From: Thiobacillus denitrificans DSM 12475
GTDB lineage: Bacteria > Pseudomonadota > Gammaproteobacteria > Burkholderiales > Thiobacillaceae
NCBI RefSeq assembly: GCF_000376425.1
Contig: NZ_AQWL01000005.1
Span: 326,007 to 390,006 of the forward strand
Length of the DNA: 64,000 nucleotides
Reading direction: 5' to 3'
Made by a program: the position numbers and the translations under genes. A model generated the notes under the pieces. That model saw only the letters and a list, made by a program, of their open reading frames with translations, did no database searches and was not told the DNA's origin. Of the stretch, positions 52,580 through 61,304 are shown one piece after another. Position 1 is the first letter of the stretch; every line of letters begins with the position of its first letter.

Positions 52580-53496
52580 AACTGCTGCAACTGCCCCCCG
52601 CCGAGTTGCGTCGGCAACTGGCCGGAGCCGGCATATGGCTGCGCACCGGGCCATTTTCACTCAAGCTGCAGTCGCGCATCCCGCGCGTGGCGGAAGGCCT
52701 GGCCGAACTCTACGGCCAGTTCGAGGTGCGCAGCGCGCACGAGGCCTTTGCCGATTTTCATGTGTCGGTCAATCCGCCCACCAATCTGCGCCGCTGGTTG
52801 CGCCCCCAGGTCTCTTTTTCGTTCGACGGCATGCGCCCTTTCAAGCCGCTGCCGCGCGACCAGGCTTTTCCGATGCTGGAATGGGGCCTCAACTGGTGCG
52901 TGTCGACGCAGGCGCACCACTTCCTCATCATCCACGCCGCCGTGGTCGAAAAGAATGGCCTGGCGGCGATTCTGCCCGCCCCGCCCGGCTCCGGAAAAAG
53001 CACGCTGACTGCCGGCCTGGTGCTGTCGGGCTGGCGCCTGCTGTCCGACGAGCTCACCCTGATCAGCCGCAAAACCGGCCTGATCCAGCCGCTGCCGCGC
53101 CCGGTCAGCCTGAAAAACCAGTCGATCGAAGTCATTCGCCAGTTCGATCCGAACGCTTACATCAACCGTGCCTCGCACGACACCATCAAAGGCACGGTGG
53201 CGCACATGCGGCCGCCGCGCGATAGCGTACTGCGCCAGCACGAACCGGCACGTCCCGGCTGGGTAATTTTCCCCCAGTGGCAGGCCGGTGCGCCCGCCAC
53301 CCTCAGCCCGCGCTCGCAAGCCCAGACTTTCATGTTCCTGGCACAAAACGCGTTCAACTACAGTCAGTTGGGCGTCGACGGCTTCCGTGTCGGCACGGCC
53401 TTGATCGACCAGGCAGAGTGCTACGATTTCCGCTACGGACAATTGCGCGAGGCCGTCGCCGCATTCGACCGCCTGGCCGAGCGCCGCCTTTCCTGA
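52576..53496 (+). CDS. HprK-related kinase A
   Basis: 306 residues related to the C-terminal domain of HPr kinase/phosphorylase. The P-loop is LPAPPGSGKSTLTAGLV (about residues 134-150) and the following acidic motif is LLSDELTLISRKTG. The HPr-specific N-terminal domain is absent. Family known from a conserved cassette with a PqqD-like protein and a nucleotidyltransferase; the phosphorylated target is unknown. Confidence 0.88.
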   Translation: MKLLQLPPAELRRQLAGAGIWLRTGPFSLKLQSRIPRVAEGLAELYGQFEVRSAHEAFADFHVSVNPPTNLRRWLRPQVSFSFDGMRPFKPLPRDQAFPMLEWGLNWCVSTQAHHFLIIHAAVVEKNGLAAILPAPPGSGKSTLTAGLVLSGWRLLSDELTLISRKTGLIQPLPRPVSLKNQSIEVIRQFDPNAYINRASHDTIKGTVAHMRPPRDSVLRQHEPARPGWVIFPQWQAGAPATLSPRSQAQTFMFLAQNAFNYSQLGVDGFRVGTALIDQAECYDFRYGQLREAVAAFDRLAERRLS

Positions 53497-53501
53497 ACCG
53501 C

Positions 53502-54599
53502 ATGAAATCCACTTCCCGCGATCTACTCGCCTGTACCCTGCGCTCACCCGATGCCATCAGCCGTTTTTCCAGCAGCGAATGGGACATCCTGGTGCGGCAG
53601 GCCCGAGCGGCAGGGCTGCTGGCGCGCCTGGCGCACCACTTTCATCAGCACGGTCTGACCGCCACGATACCGGACGTGGCACGCTGGCATTTCGACGCCG
53701 CCAAAACGCTGGCCGACAAGCAACGAACCGCGGTGTGCTGGGAGCTGCAACAGATCCGTGCCGCGCTGGCCGACCTCGACGGCCCGCTGATCGTGCTCAA
53801 GGGGGCGGCCTACGTTGCCGCCGGTCTGCCCGCCGCCGAGGGGCGCCTGTTCAATGACATCGACATCCTGGTACCGCGCGAGTATCTGCCGCAGGCCGAG
53901 TCTTCGCTCATGCTGGCCGGCTGGCATGCCACCGGACTGTCGGAATACGACAAGCGCTATTACCGCCGCTGGATGCACGAGATCCCCCCGATGCAGCATA
54001 TCCAGCGCGAAACCGTGATCGACGTGCACCACGCGATCCTGCCCGACACCGCACGCTATCATCCCGACTCCGCCAAGCTGCGCAGCCGCGCGGTCGCGGT
54101 GGAAGGCCTGCCCGGCGTCCATGTACTGGCGGCGGAAGACCGCATTCTGCATTCCGCCACCCATCTGTTCCACGACGGCGAGCTGCCGCACGGCCTGCGC
54201 GACCTGACCGACCTCGACCTGCTGCTGCGCGACGCCGCCGTGGACCACGACTTCTGGCCACGCCTGGCCGCACGCGCCGGCGAGCTGCAATTGAGCCGCC
54301 CATTGTTCTACGCGCTGCGTTATCTGCGCTATTTTCTCGACACCCCCATCCCCGCCGGCATGATGGCCGGCCTGGCGAGTGCCGCACCCAATCGCGCGAC
54401 GCTCGCCCTGATGGACGGCATTTTCAAACGTGTGCTGGCGCCCGCGCATGCCAGTTGTGCGGATGCCTTCACACCGGCCGCACGTCTGGGCGCCTTCATC
54501 CGCGCCCACTGGCTGCGCATGCCCCCGCAGCTGCTGATCCCGCACCTGCTCCACAAGGCCTTTGTCAGTCCCTACCCGCGTGCCCCCAAACCAGCTTGA
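53502..54599 (+). CDS. Nucleotidyltransferase-family protein of the HPr-rel-A cassette
   Basis: 365 residues with an NTP_transf_5-like domain: LIVLKGAAYVAAGLP, metal-binding acidic pair in LFNDIDILVPREYLPQAE, and IDVHHAILPD. A long helical C-terminal region ends near the grxD promoter. Fourth gene of the cassette. The transferred nucleotide and acceptor are unknown. Confidence 0.86.
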   Translation: MKSTSRDLLACTLRSPDAISRFSSSEWDILVRQARAAGLLARLAHHFHQHGLTATIPDVARWHFDAAKTLADKQRTAVCWELQQIRAALADLDGPLIVLKGAAYVAAGLPAAEGRLFNDIDILVPREYLPQAESSLMLAGWHATGLSEYDKRYYRRWMHEIPPMQHIQRETVIDVHHAILPDTARYHPDSAKLRSRAVAVEGLPGVHVLAAEDRILHSATHLFHDGELPHGLRDLTDLDLLLRDAAVDHDFWPRLAARAGELQLSRPLFYALRYLRYFLDTPIPAGMMAGLASAAPNRATLALMDGIFKRVLAPAHASCADAFTPAARLGAFIRAHWLRMPPQLLIPHLLHKAFVSPYPRAPKPA

Positions 54600-54623
54600 C
54601 GCCGGCCTCGTCGCGCGTATAAT
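54596..54623 (+). promoter_or_regulatory. Sigma70 promoter of grxD
   Basis: TTGACG (54596-54601) and TATAAT (54618-54623) with a 16-base spacer, 40 bases before grxD. The -35 overlaps the stop codon of the nucleotidyltransferase gene. Confidence 0.75.
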
Positions 54624-54662
54624 TCCCGAGCATTCCAGTCAAGTATTATTCAGGAGCCCGCC

Positions 54663-54983
54663 ATGACCCCCCTCGATCGCATTCGTGACCAAGTCACCAA
54701 CAATACCGTCGTGCTGTACATGAAAGGCACGCCCCAGTTTCCGCAATGCGGTTTTTCGTCGCGCGCGGCGCAAGTGCTGCAGGCCTGCGGCCTGAAGGAT
54801 TTTCTGGCGGTGAACGTGCTGGCCGATCCGGAAATTTTCGAAAACCTGAAGTACTACGCCAACTGGCCCACCTTTCCGCAGCTCTACGTCAAGGGCGAGC
54901 TGATCGGCGGCTCCGACATCATGATCGAGATGTACCAAAAGGGCGAGATCCAGAAATTGCTGGAAGAAGCACAGGCAGCCTGA
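54663..54983 (+). CDS. grxD: Monothiol glutaredoxin (Grx4 type)
   Basis: 106 residues with the CGFS active site (PQFPQCGFSSRAAQ), the glutathione-binding TFPQLYVKGELIGGSD and the usual length of the Grx4 family. Carries a glutathione-ligated 2Fe-2S cluster with BolA-type partners and helps iron-sulfur delivery. Confidence 0.96.
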   Translation: MTPLDRIRDQVTNNTVVLYMKGTPQFPQCGFSSRAAQVLQACGLKDFLAVNVLADPEIFENLKYYANWPTFPQLYVKGELIGGSDIMIEMYQKGEIQKLLEEAQAA

Positions 54984-55003
54984 CGTACCGTCCGGGCCAC
55001 ATG

Positions 55004-55030
55004 AAAAAGCCGACATTGCGTCGGCTTTTT
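55004..55030. terminator. Bidirectional terminator between grxD and ntrC
   Basis: Stem AAAAAGCCGAC (55004-55014) and GTCGGCTTTTT (55020-55030), loop ATTGC; A and T runs on both sides suit the convergent genes. Confidence 0.93.
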
Positions 55031-55051
55031 TACGGATCACGACCCGGCGAA

Positions 55052-56470
55052 TTATCCGGCCTCATCTGCCCCCGGCCCGTCGTCCATCCCCAGTTCGTGG
55101 ATCTTCCGCGTCAGGGTATTGCGCCCCCAGCCGAGCAGATGTGCGGCTTCGATGCGGCGCCCGCCGGTATGGCGCAACGCCACTTCGATCAGCGTTTTTT
55201 CGTAGGCCTGGGTGAGTTCATCGAGAATCGCCGCTTCACCGCGCGCCAGCCGCGCGCCCGCCTCGGTGGCCAGTCCCTGCAGCCAGTCGCTGTCGGACTG
55301 CACCACCATGCCCTGCATCAGATCGGCCGGTAGATCGCCTGCCTCGACCACTTGGCCGGGCGCCATCACGGTCAGATAATGGCTGACGTTTTCAAGCTGG
55401 CGCACGTTGCCGCTCCACGGCAGATTGAGCAGGGTCTTGAGCGCGGCTTCCGACACCCCCTTGACCTCCACGCCGAGTTCGCGCGCGCTCTTCTGCATGA
55501 AATGCCGCACCAGCAGCGGAATGTCCTCGCGTCGTTCACGCAGCGGCGGCAGGCGCAGCCGGATCACGTTGAGGCGATGGAACAGGTCCTCGCGGAACAG
55601 GCCTTCGCGCACCCGTACTTCCAGATCCTGATGGGTGGCGGCGATGACCCGCACATTGACCTTGATCGGGGAATGCCCGCCGACCCGGTAGAACTGGCCG
55701 TCTGACAGCACACGCAGCAGGCGGGTCTGCAGTTCGGCCGGCATGTCGCCGATCTCGTCCAGGAACAGCGTGCCGCCGTCGGCCTGTTCGAAACGTCCGC
55801 GCCGTTGCGCCGCCGCGCCGGTGAAGGCGCCGCGCTCATGGCCGAACAGCTCGGATTCCAGCAGGTCCCGGGGAATGGCGGCCGTATTCAAGGCGATGAA
55901 CGGACCGCTGGCACGCGGGCTGTGGCGGTGCAAGGCGCGTGCTACCAGTTCCTTGCCGCTACCGGATTCGCCGGTGATCAGCACCGTGGCATGCGACTGC
56001 GACAGCCGCCCGATAGCGCGGAACACCTCCTGCATGGCGGGCGCCTGGCCGAGGATTTCCGGCACCGGCGCATCGCTGCTGGCGGGCACGTCGCGGCTGG
56101 CGTTTTCCGCCAGCGCGCGGCGCACCAGGTCGAGCGCCTGATCGACATCGAAGGGCTTCGGCAGGTATTCGAACGCACCGCCCTGGAATGCCGCCACCGC
56201 GCTGTCGAGGTCGGAATACGCGGTCATGACGATGACCGGCACCTTGGGCAGCCGCTCTCTCAGCGTCTGCAGCAATTCCAGGCCGGACACCCCCGGCATG
56301 CGGATATCCGACAATACCGCGCCGGGCTGGCTGCGCTCCAGCTCGCGCAGCGCATCGCTGGCCGAACTGAAGGTCATGCACGGAATGTCCTCGCGCAGCA
56401 GGGCTTTTTCCAGCACCCAGCGGATGGAACGGTCGTCGTCGATGATCCAGACACAGCTTGGTTTCAGCAT
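55052..56470 (-). CDS. ntrC: Nitrogen regulation response regulator NtrC (NR-I)
   Basis: 472-residue sigma54 activator: receiver domain (VWIIDDDRSIRWVLEKALL, phosphoacceptor in LSDIRMPGVSG), AAA+ domain (GESGSGKELVARALH; GAFTGA loop in ERGAFTGAAAQ; LFLDEIGDMP) and a Fis-type helix-turn-helix (RRIEAAHLLGWGRNTLTRKI). Partner of NtrB, 5 bases upstream. Its predicted targets in this window are the glnA sites at 59838-59885. Confidence 0.97.
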   Translation of the reverse strand: MLKPSCVWIIDDDRSIRWVLEKALLREDIPCMTFSSASDALRELERSQPGAVLSDIRMPGVSGLELLQTLRERLPKVPVIVMTAYSDLDSAVAAFQGGAFEYLPKPFDVDQALDLVRRALAENASRDVPASSDAPVPEILGQAPAMQEVFRAIGRLSQSHATVLITGESGSGKELVARALHRHSPRASGPFIALNTAAIPRDLLESELFGHERGAFTGAAAQRRGRFEQADGGTLFLDEIGDMPAELQTRLLRVLSDGQFYRVGGHSPIKVNVRVIAATHQDLEVRVREGLFREDLFHRLNVIRLRLPPLRERREDIPLLVRHFMQKSARELGVEVKGVSEAALKTLLNLPWSGNVRQLENVSHYLTVMAPGQVVEAGDLPADLMQGMVVQSDSDWLQGLATEAGARLARGEAAILDELTQAYEKTLIEVALRHTGGRRIEAAHLLGWGRNTLTRKIHELGMDDGPGADEAG

Positions 56471-56475
56471 GATGT

Positions 56476-57591
56476 TCAGGTGGGCAAGGGTAGAAAAATC
56501 GCAAACACGGTATGTCCGGGGCGACTTTCGCAGTCGATGGTGCCATGATTTTGCGCGACCAGCGTCTGCGCGACCGCCAGCCCCAGACCGCTTCCGCCTT
56601 CGCGTCCCGACACCAGCGGATAGAAAATCTGATCACGGATATCCTCCGGCACGCCGGGGCCATTGTCGATGATTTCGACGCGCAGGCCCAAACGATAACG
56701 CCGGCTTTCCAGCGTGATCTGGCGCGCCACTCGGGTCTTGAAAATAATCTCGCCCTGGCCGTGCCCATGCCCGTTACCGTGCCCATGCCCGTTACCGTGC
56801 CCATGCCCGTTACCGTGCATTGCCTGTACGGCGTTGCGCGCGATATTGAGCGTGGCCTGGATCAGCTGTTCGGCGTCGGCCCGGATTTCCGGCAGGCTGA
56901 TGTCGTAGTCGCGCTGCAGGGCCACACTCGGCGTTTCAGCCAGGATCAGGCTGCGCACCCGTTCCAGCACTTCATGAATATTCACCGCACCAAAACGGGG
57001 CATGCGATGCGGTGTCAGCAAGCGCTCCATCAGCGACTGCAAACGGTCGGATTCCTTGATGATGACCTGCGTGTATTCACGCAGGGATTCGCGCGGCAGT
57101 TCGTGCTCCAGCAATTGCGCCGCGCCGCGTATGCCGCCGAGCGGGTTCTTGATTTCGTGCGCCAGGTTGCGCAGCAATTCGCGGTTGGCCTCCTGCTGCA
57201 GGCGCGCCTGCTCCAGCCGGGCGATGCGCAGGTGCGGATCGACCGCGCGCATTTCGATCAATACGGCATGCGCTGGCGCATCCAGCGGTGAAATGCTGCA
57301 GCCGAGGCGAATCGGCGGATGACCGCCCACCGCCACATCGAGCTCGTATTCGATCACCGTTTCCAGTTCGCTGCGCGCGGTCCGGATCGCCACCAGCAGC
57401 TCGGGGCTGCGCTCGAACACGCGCTCGGCATGATCGCCCGCCAGCAACGCGCCCGACACGCCAAGCAGGGTTTCGGCAGCCGGGTTGACATACACGATCC
57501 TGCCGTCGGCACCCAGCACCAGCGCGCCGGTGGACAGGCAGTCGAGACCGGAAAAGTCGGGGACAGTCGGGGACATCATGCTCATACGCAC
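56476..57591 (-). CDS. ntrB: Nitrogen regulation sensor kinase NtrB with a GNGHGH repeat
   Basis: 371-residue soluble kinase/phosphatase controlled by PII: PAS domain (ALVLGADGRIVYVNPAAETL), phosphoacceptor His in NLAHEIKNPLGGIRG, N box TLNIARNAVQAM, G boxes IIDNGPGVPED and GSGLGLAVAQ. Between N and G1 boxes the sequence runs HGNGHGH three times, ending GQGEI, encoded by an 18-base tandem repeat. Start among several Met codons (57591, 57585, 57579, 57576) is uncertain. Confidence 0.95.
   Translation of the reverse strand: MRMSMMSPTVPDFSGLDCLSTGALVLGADGRIVYVNPAAETLLGVSGALLAGDHAERVFERSPELLVAIRTARSELETVIEYELDVAVGGHPPIRLGCSISPLDAPAHAVLIEMRAVDPHLRIARLEQARLQQEANRELLRNLAHEIKNPLGGIRGAAQLLEHELPRESLREYTQVIIKESDRLQSLMERLLTPHRMPRFGAVNIHEVLERVRSLILAETPSVALQRDYDISLPEIRADAEQLIQATLNIARNAVQAMHGNGHGHGNGHGHGNGHGHGQGEIIFKTRVARQITLESRRYRLGLRVEIIDNGPGVPEDIRDQIFYPLVSGREGGSGLGLAVAQTLVAQNHGTIDCESRPGHTVFAIFLPLPT
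56761..56820 (-). repeat. Three 18-base tandem repeats inside ntrB
   Basis: GTGCCCATGCCCGTTACC (plus strand) repeats perfectly at 56761-56778, 56779-56796 and 56797-56814, plus a partial unit. It encodes Gly-Asn-Gly-His-Gly-His units. Perfect identity suggests recent or ongoing slippage. Confidence 0.95.
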
Positions 57592-57596
57592 AGTGA

Positions 57597-57612
57597 AGCA
57601 CCGATTGTGCCA
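57597..57612 (-). promoter_or_regulatory. Candidate sigma54 promoter at ntrB
   Basis: Minus-strand TGGCACAATCGGTGCT has the -24 GG and -12 GC at the required 10-base separation, with two departures from consensus. The implied RNA start (about 57586) would be just inside the longest ntrB reading, favouring a later Met. Confidence 0.35.
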
Positions 57613-57665
57613 GAGCGTGGTTGTTGACGCTTCAGCGTCTTTACAGCCAAGGCTCCTGCGCCGGC

Positions 57666-58136
57666 TTACTTCAGGTTGGCAAGCTCACGCTGGATGGAGG
57701 CAATATTCTGTTCGTGCTGCTGCACGCTGGTGCGCAACTTTTTCACGCGATTGAGATAGGTGGCGTCGGTCGCGCGCTCGCCCGGTTGCAGGCGCTCGCC
57801 CAGCGCCAACTGGCGACGCGCCTCGTCGGCGTTGCGGCGTTCGCCGGAAATTTCGTCCTGTAGCACTTGGCGGCGGATATCGTCGCGGCGTTTCTGCGTC
57901 CCCGCGTCGATGCGCGGAAAATCCGCCGGAGCGGGATTGTAGGAGGCGCGCCGGGGCGCCTTGCTGCCGGCCGGCAGCGACGCCGGGGCACCAGGAAGAT
58001 CAATACGCTTGGCGCCCTTCTTGTAGACATCGGTAAATGTCACCTGGCCGTTTTCATCGACGAACTTGTAGATTTCCGCCTGTGCGGGCACAGCCGGGAT
58101 CAAGCACAACAGGAAGAAAAAACGGACGGTTTGCAT
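57666..58136 (-). CDS. DUF4124-family exported protein with a coiled-coil tail
   Basis: 156 residues from MQTVRFFFLLCLIPAVPAQA (signal peptide), then the DUF4124 core AEIYKFVDENGQVTFTDVYK, and a charged helical region (RRDDIRRQVLQDEISGERRN, and on to QQHEQNIASIQRELANLK). Probably periplasmic; function unknown. Lies between glnA and ntrB on the same strand, a common place for this family. Confidence 0.87.
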   Translation of the reverse strand: MQTVRFFFLLCLIPAVPAQAEIYKFVDENGQVTFTDVYKKGAKRIDLPGAPASLPAGSKAPRRASYNPAPADFPRIDAGTQKRRDDIRRQVLQDEISGERRNADEARRQLALGERLQPGERATDATYLNRVKKLRTSVQQHEQNIASIQRELANLK

Positions 58137-58204
58137 AGGGCCGAGTGTAGCGTACCCGTTTGTTAACGGCCAAAACCGGGCAATCTTGACCACCCTGCCA
58201 GACA

Positions 58205-58241
58205 CGCAAAAGGGGCGACCGAAGCCGCCCCTCCTTTTGCG
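58205..58241 (-). terminator. Terminator after glnA
   Basis: On the minus strand AGGGGCG and CGCCCCT pair around an 8-base loop containing TTCG, followed by TTTTG. Lies 14-50 bases after the glnA stop. Confidence 0.8.
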
Positions 58242-58254
58242 ATACGTGCGGGAC

Positions 58255-59664
58255 TTACAGCGAGTAGTACATCGCGAATTCGACCGGGTGCGTGGTCATG
58301 CGGAACTTGGTGACTTCCTCCATCTTCAGCGTGATGTAGGCATCGATCATGTCGTTGGTGAACACGCCGCCACGGGTGAGGAACTCGCGATCCTTGTCGA
58401 GCTCTTCCAATGCCATTTCCAGGCTGTGGCAGACTTTCGGCACCTTCGCGTCCTCTTCCGGCGGCAGGTCGTACAAGTCCTTGTCCGACGGATCGCCGGG
58501 GTGGATCTTGTTCTGGATGCCGTCGAGGCCGGCCATCATCAGCGCGGCAAAGCACAGATACGGGTTGGCCATGGGATCCGGGAAACGGGTTTCGATGCGG
58601 CGCGCCTTTTCGCTGGAGGAAATCGGGATGCGGATCGAGGCCGAGCGGTTACGCGCGGAATAGGCCAGCATCACGGGCGCCTCGAAGCCGGGCACCAGAC
58701 GCTTGTACGAGTTGGTCGATGGGTTGGTGATCGCGTTCAGCGCCTTGGCATGTTTGATGATGCCACCGATGTAGTACAGGCTCAGTTCGGACAGGCCGGC
58801 ATAGCCGTTGCCCGCGAACAGGTTCTTGCCGTCCTTCCAGAGCGACATGTGCACGTGCATGCCGGAGCCGTTGTCGCCGACGATGGGCTTGGGCATGAAA
58901 GTCGCGGTCTTGCCGTAAGCGTGGGCGACGTTGTGCACGATGTACTTCAGGATCTGCGTCCAGTCGGCGCGCTTGGTCAGGGTGCTGAACTGGGTGCCGA
59001 TCTCGCACTGGCCGGCGGTCGCCACTTCGTGGTGGAACACTTCCACCGGGACGCCGGCTTCTTCCAGCGCCAGCACCATGGCGGCGCGGATGTCCTGCAG
59101 GCTGTCGACCGGGGGCACCGGGAAATAGCCGCCCTTGATGCCGGGGCGGTGGCCGGTGTTGCCGTTCTCGAATTTCTCGGCGGACGACCAGGACGCTTCC
59201 TCGGAATTGATTTTCACGCCGCAGCCCGACAGGCCGTCGTGCCAGGTGATGGAATCGAAAATGAAGAACTCGGGTTCCGGGCCGAAGTAGGCGGTATCGG
59301 CGATGCCGGTCGACTTCAGATACGCTTCGGCGCGCCTGGCCACCGAACGCGGGTCGCGCTCGTAGCCCTTGCCGTCGGATGGCTCGATCACGTCGCAGGT
59401 CAGGATCAGGGTGGGCTCGTCGAAGAAGGGATCCATGTAGGCCGTTTCCGGGTCGGCCTTCAGCAGCATGTCGGACGCCTGAATGCCTTTCCAGCCGGCG
59501 ATCGACGAGCCATCGAAGGGATGGCCATCCTCGAACCATTCTTCGGTGACGAAGCGCGCGGGAATGGAAACATGCTGTTCCTTGCCGCGGGTATCGGTAA
59601 AACGCAAGTCAACGAATTTCACTTCGTTGTCCTGAATCATCTTGATCACACTGGCCACGGCCAT
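58255..59664 (-). CDS. glnA: Glutamine synthetase type I
   Basis: Assimilates ammonium into glutamine; dodecameric GSI. 469 residues from [17 protein letters not shown]. Signatures: [43 protein letters not shown] (ATP/metal region) and the adenylylation site tyrosine in [11 protein letters not shown], so it is controlled by GlnE. Expression is predicted to be NtrC/sigma54-dependent. Confidence 0.98.
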   Translation of the reverse strand: MAVASVIKMIQDNEVKFVDLRFTDTRGKEQHVSIPARFVTEEWFEDGHPFDGSSIAGWKGIQASDMLLKADPETAYMDPFFDEPTLILTCDVIEPSDGKGYERDPRSVARRAEAYLKSTGIADTAYFGPEPEFFIFDSITWHDGLSGCGVKINSEEASWSSAEKFENGNTGHRPGIKGGYFPVPPVDSLQDIRAAMVLALEEAGVPVEVFHHEVATAGQCEIGTQFSTLTKRADWTQILKYIVHNVAHAYGKTATFMPKPIVGDNGSGMHVHMSLWKDGKNLFAGNGYAGLSELSLYYIGGIIKHAKALNAITNPSTNSYKRLVPGFEAPVMLAYSARNRSASIRIPISSSEKARRIETRFPDPMANPYLCFAALMMAGLDGIQNKIHPGDPSDKDLYDLPPEEDAKVPKVCHSLEMALEELDKDREFLTRGGVFTNDMIDAYITLKMEEVTKFRMTTHPVEFAMYYSL

Positions 59665-59747
59665 GCTGAACTCCTCAAACTGAAATGGATTGAACGACGG
59701 CGTTGCATGCTGGACCGGCCACACCAAACGCCACACGGAGGATTGTT

Positions 59748-59763
59748 AGCAGCAACCGTGCCA
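59748..59763 (-). promoter_or_regulatory. Sigma54 promoter of glnA
   Basis: Minus-strand TGGCACGGTTGCTGCT matches TGGCACG-N4-TTGCW with one mismatch. RNA would start near 59737, giving a leader of about 72 bases before the glnA ATG. Confidence 0.85.
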
Positions 59764-59837
59764 TGCAAGAAATCAGGGGCGAACCATTGTGCCATAAGGC
59801 CTACGCAGCAGGATAGTGCAGAATCCAGCGGGGTTAA

Positions 59838-59885
59838 TGCACCATAAAAGTGCGCATCCCCCTGTTGCGCACTCTATTGGTGCGA
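59838..59885. promoter_or_regulatory. Two NtrC-binding sites upstream of glnA
   Basis: Site 1 TGCACCATAAAAGTGCGCA (59838-59856) and site 2 TGCGCACTCTATTGGTGCGA (59866-59885) both fit GCAC-N7-GTGC. Their centres are about 109 and 139 bases upstream of the predicted RNA start, matching the -108 and -140 sites of enteric glnA. Confidence 0.85.
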
Positions 59886-59886
59886 A

Positions 59887-59914
59887 TTGCATCGGGCATC
59901 GGCTTTCATATACT
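59887..59914 (+). promoter_or_regulatory. Sigma70 promoter of the rhodanese gene
   Basis: TTGCAT (59887-59892), 16-base spacer, TATACT (59909-59914). It abuts NtrC site 2, so binding of NtrC could affect this gene too. Confidence 0.6.
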
Positions 59915-59939
59915 GAATCAATAATAAAAGGAGTCCATC

Positions 59940-60395
59940 ATGGGACGCATCACCGACCTGCTCGACGCCGCCCACCATCGTAGCCAAACCCATGCCTGGT
60001 CCTACGCCGGCGCCTTGCTGCCGCACGAAGCGCATGAATTGTTGCAACTTGCACCCGGGGCACGCCTGATCGACGTGCGTTCGCGGGCCGAACTCGAACT
60101 GAACGGCGTCATTCCCGAAGCGCTGCACGTCGAGTGGCAGTCCTGGCCGGGCTGGGCTTCCAACCCCCATTTCCTGGTTCAACTGGCACAGGCCACCGAC
60201 CCGGAATCCCTGCTGATATTCATCTGCCGCAGCGGCGCGCGCTCGCACCGGGCCGCCGCCGCCTGCACCGAATCCGGCCGCAACCATTGCTACAACGTGC
60301 TGGAAGGTTTCGAGGGTGATCTCAACAGGACCACCGGCCACCGCAACGAATTGAACGGCTGGAAACGGCGCGACCTGCCCTGGGCACAAACCTGA
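59940..60395 (+). CDS. Single-domain rhodanese-like sulfurtransferase
   Basis: 151 residues, one rhodanese domain (ARLIDVRSRAELELNGVIPE; active loop FICRSGARSHRAA with the catalytic Cys). The extra N-terminal helix and C-terminal basic end (NGWKRRDLPW) are typical of cytoplasmic one-domain rhodaneses. AAAAGGAG precedes the start. Sulfur donor unknown. Confidence 0.9.
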   Translation: MGRITDLLDAAHHRSQTHAWSYAGALLPHEAHELLQLAPGARLIDVRSRAELELNGVIPEALHVEWQSWPGWASNPHFLVQLAQATDPESLLIFICRSGARSHRAAAACTESGRNHCYNVLEGFEGDLNRTTGHRNELNGWKRRDLPWAQT

Positions 60396-60452
60396 TCGCC
60401 GACCTCGCGGCAGGAGGCAATACGCGCATCAACAGTTAGAATTACGGCCGCC

Positions 60453-61304
60453 ATGACCGACCGTTACGCCGTATTCGGGCACCCGATTGCCCATTCAAAA
60501 TCCCCGCTGATCCACGCCGCGTTTGCCCGTCAAACCGGGCAGGACATGACATACGAGGCGATTCTCGCGCCGAAGGACGGTTTTGCCGACAGCGTGGCGC
60601 AGTTCATCGCGGCGGGCGGACGCGGCGCCAACGTCACGGTTCCATTCAAGGAACAGGCGTTTGCCCTGGCAAGCCGCCTCAGTCCACGCGCCGAACAGGC
60701 TGGTGCGGTGAACACGCTGACGTTCGATGCCGGCAGCATCCGCGGCGACAACACCGACGGCGCCGGACTGGTGGCTGATCTCACCCGCAACCTGCATTGT
60801 CTGCCGGGCGGCAGACGCATCCTGCTGCTCGGCGCCGGCGGCGCGGCGCGCGGCGTGATCGAACCGCTGCTCGACCTGCGGCCCGCCGAATTCGTCATCG
60901 CCAACCGCACCGTCAGCCGTGCACAGGAACTCGCCGAACAGTTCGGCCGCGGCGTCGTCGCCTGCGGCTTCGACGCACTGCACACCCCCTTCGACATCGT
61001 CATCAACGCCACCGCCGCCAGCCTCGCCGGCGAGCTGCCGCCGCTGTCGCCGCGCGTGTTCGCCACGGACGCGCTGGCCTACGACATGATGTACGGGCGC
61101 GACACCCCTTTCCTCGGCTTCGCCCGCGCGCACGGCGCAGCAACCGCCGACGGCCTCGGCATGCTGGTGGAGCAGGCGGCCGAAGCGTTTTACCTGTGGC
61201 GCGGCGTGCGCCCCGACACCGCGCCCGTCATCGCGGCGCTGCGCCAAGACCGCCTGGAAGGCGAGAGCCCGGCGGCGTCCCCCCCGCGGGGGCCGCGCAC
61301 GTGA
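60453..61304 (+). CDS. aroE: Shikimate dehydrogenase
   Basis: NADP-dependent reduction of 3-dehydroshikimate in aromatic amino-acid synthesis. 283 residues: [18 protein letters not shown], catalytic Lys in [11 protein letters not shown], catalytic Asp in [12 protein letters not shown], nucleotide loop [16 protein letters not shown]. Its stop overlaps the GTG start of mtgA. Confidence 0.97.
   Translation: MTDRYAVFGHPIAHSKSPLIHAAFARQTGQDMTYEAILAPKDGFADSVAQFIAAGGRGANVTVPFKEQAFALASRLSPRAEQAGAVNTLTFDAGSIRGDNTDGAGLVADLTRNLHCLPGGRRILLLGAGGAARGVIEPLLDLRPAEFVIANRTVSRAQELAEQFGRGVVACGFDALHTPFDIVINATAASLAGELPPLSPRVFATDALAYDMMYGRDTPFLGFARAHGAATADGLGMLVEQAAEAFYLWRGVRPDTAPVIAALRQDRLEGESPAASPPRGPRT

Noticed and set aside
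56761-56820. Tandem repeat in ntrB as a CRISPR or satellite locus
   Set aside because: The repeats have no spacers and are read in frame by ntrB.
57626-57639. GACGC-TTCA-GCGTC hairpin as terminator of the DUF4124 gene
   Set aside because: The stem is only five bases and no T tract follows on the minus strand.
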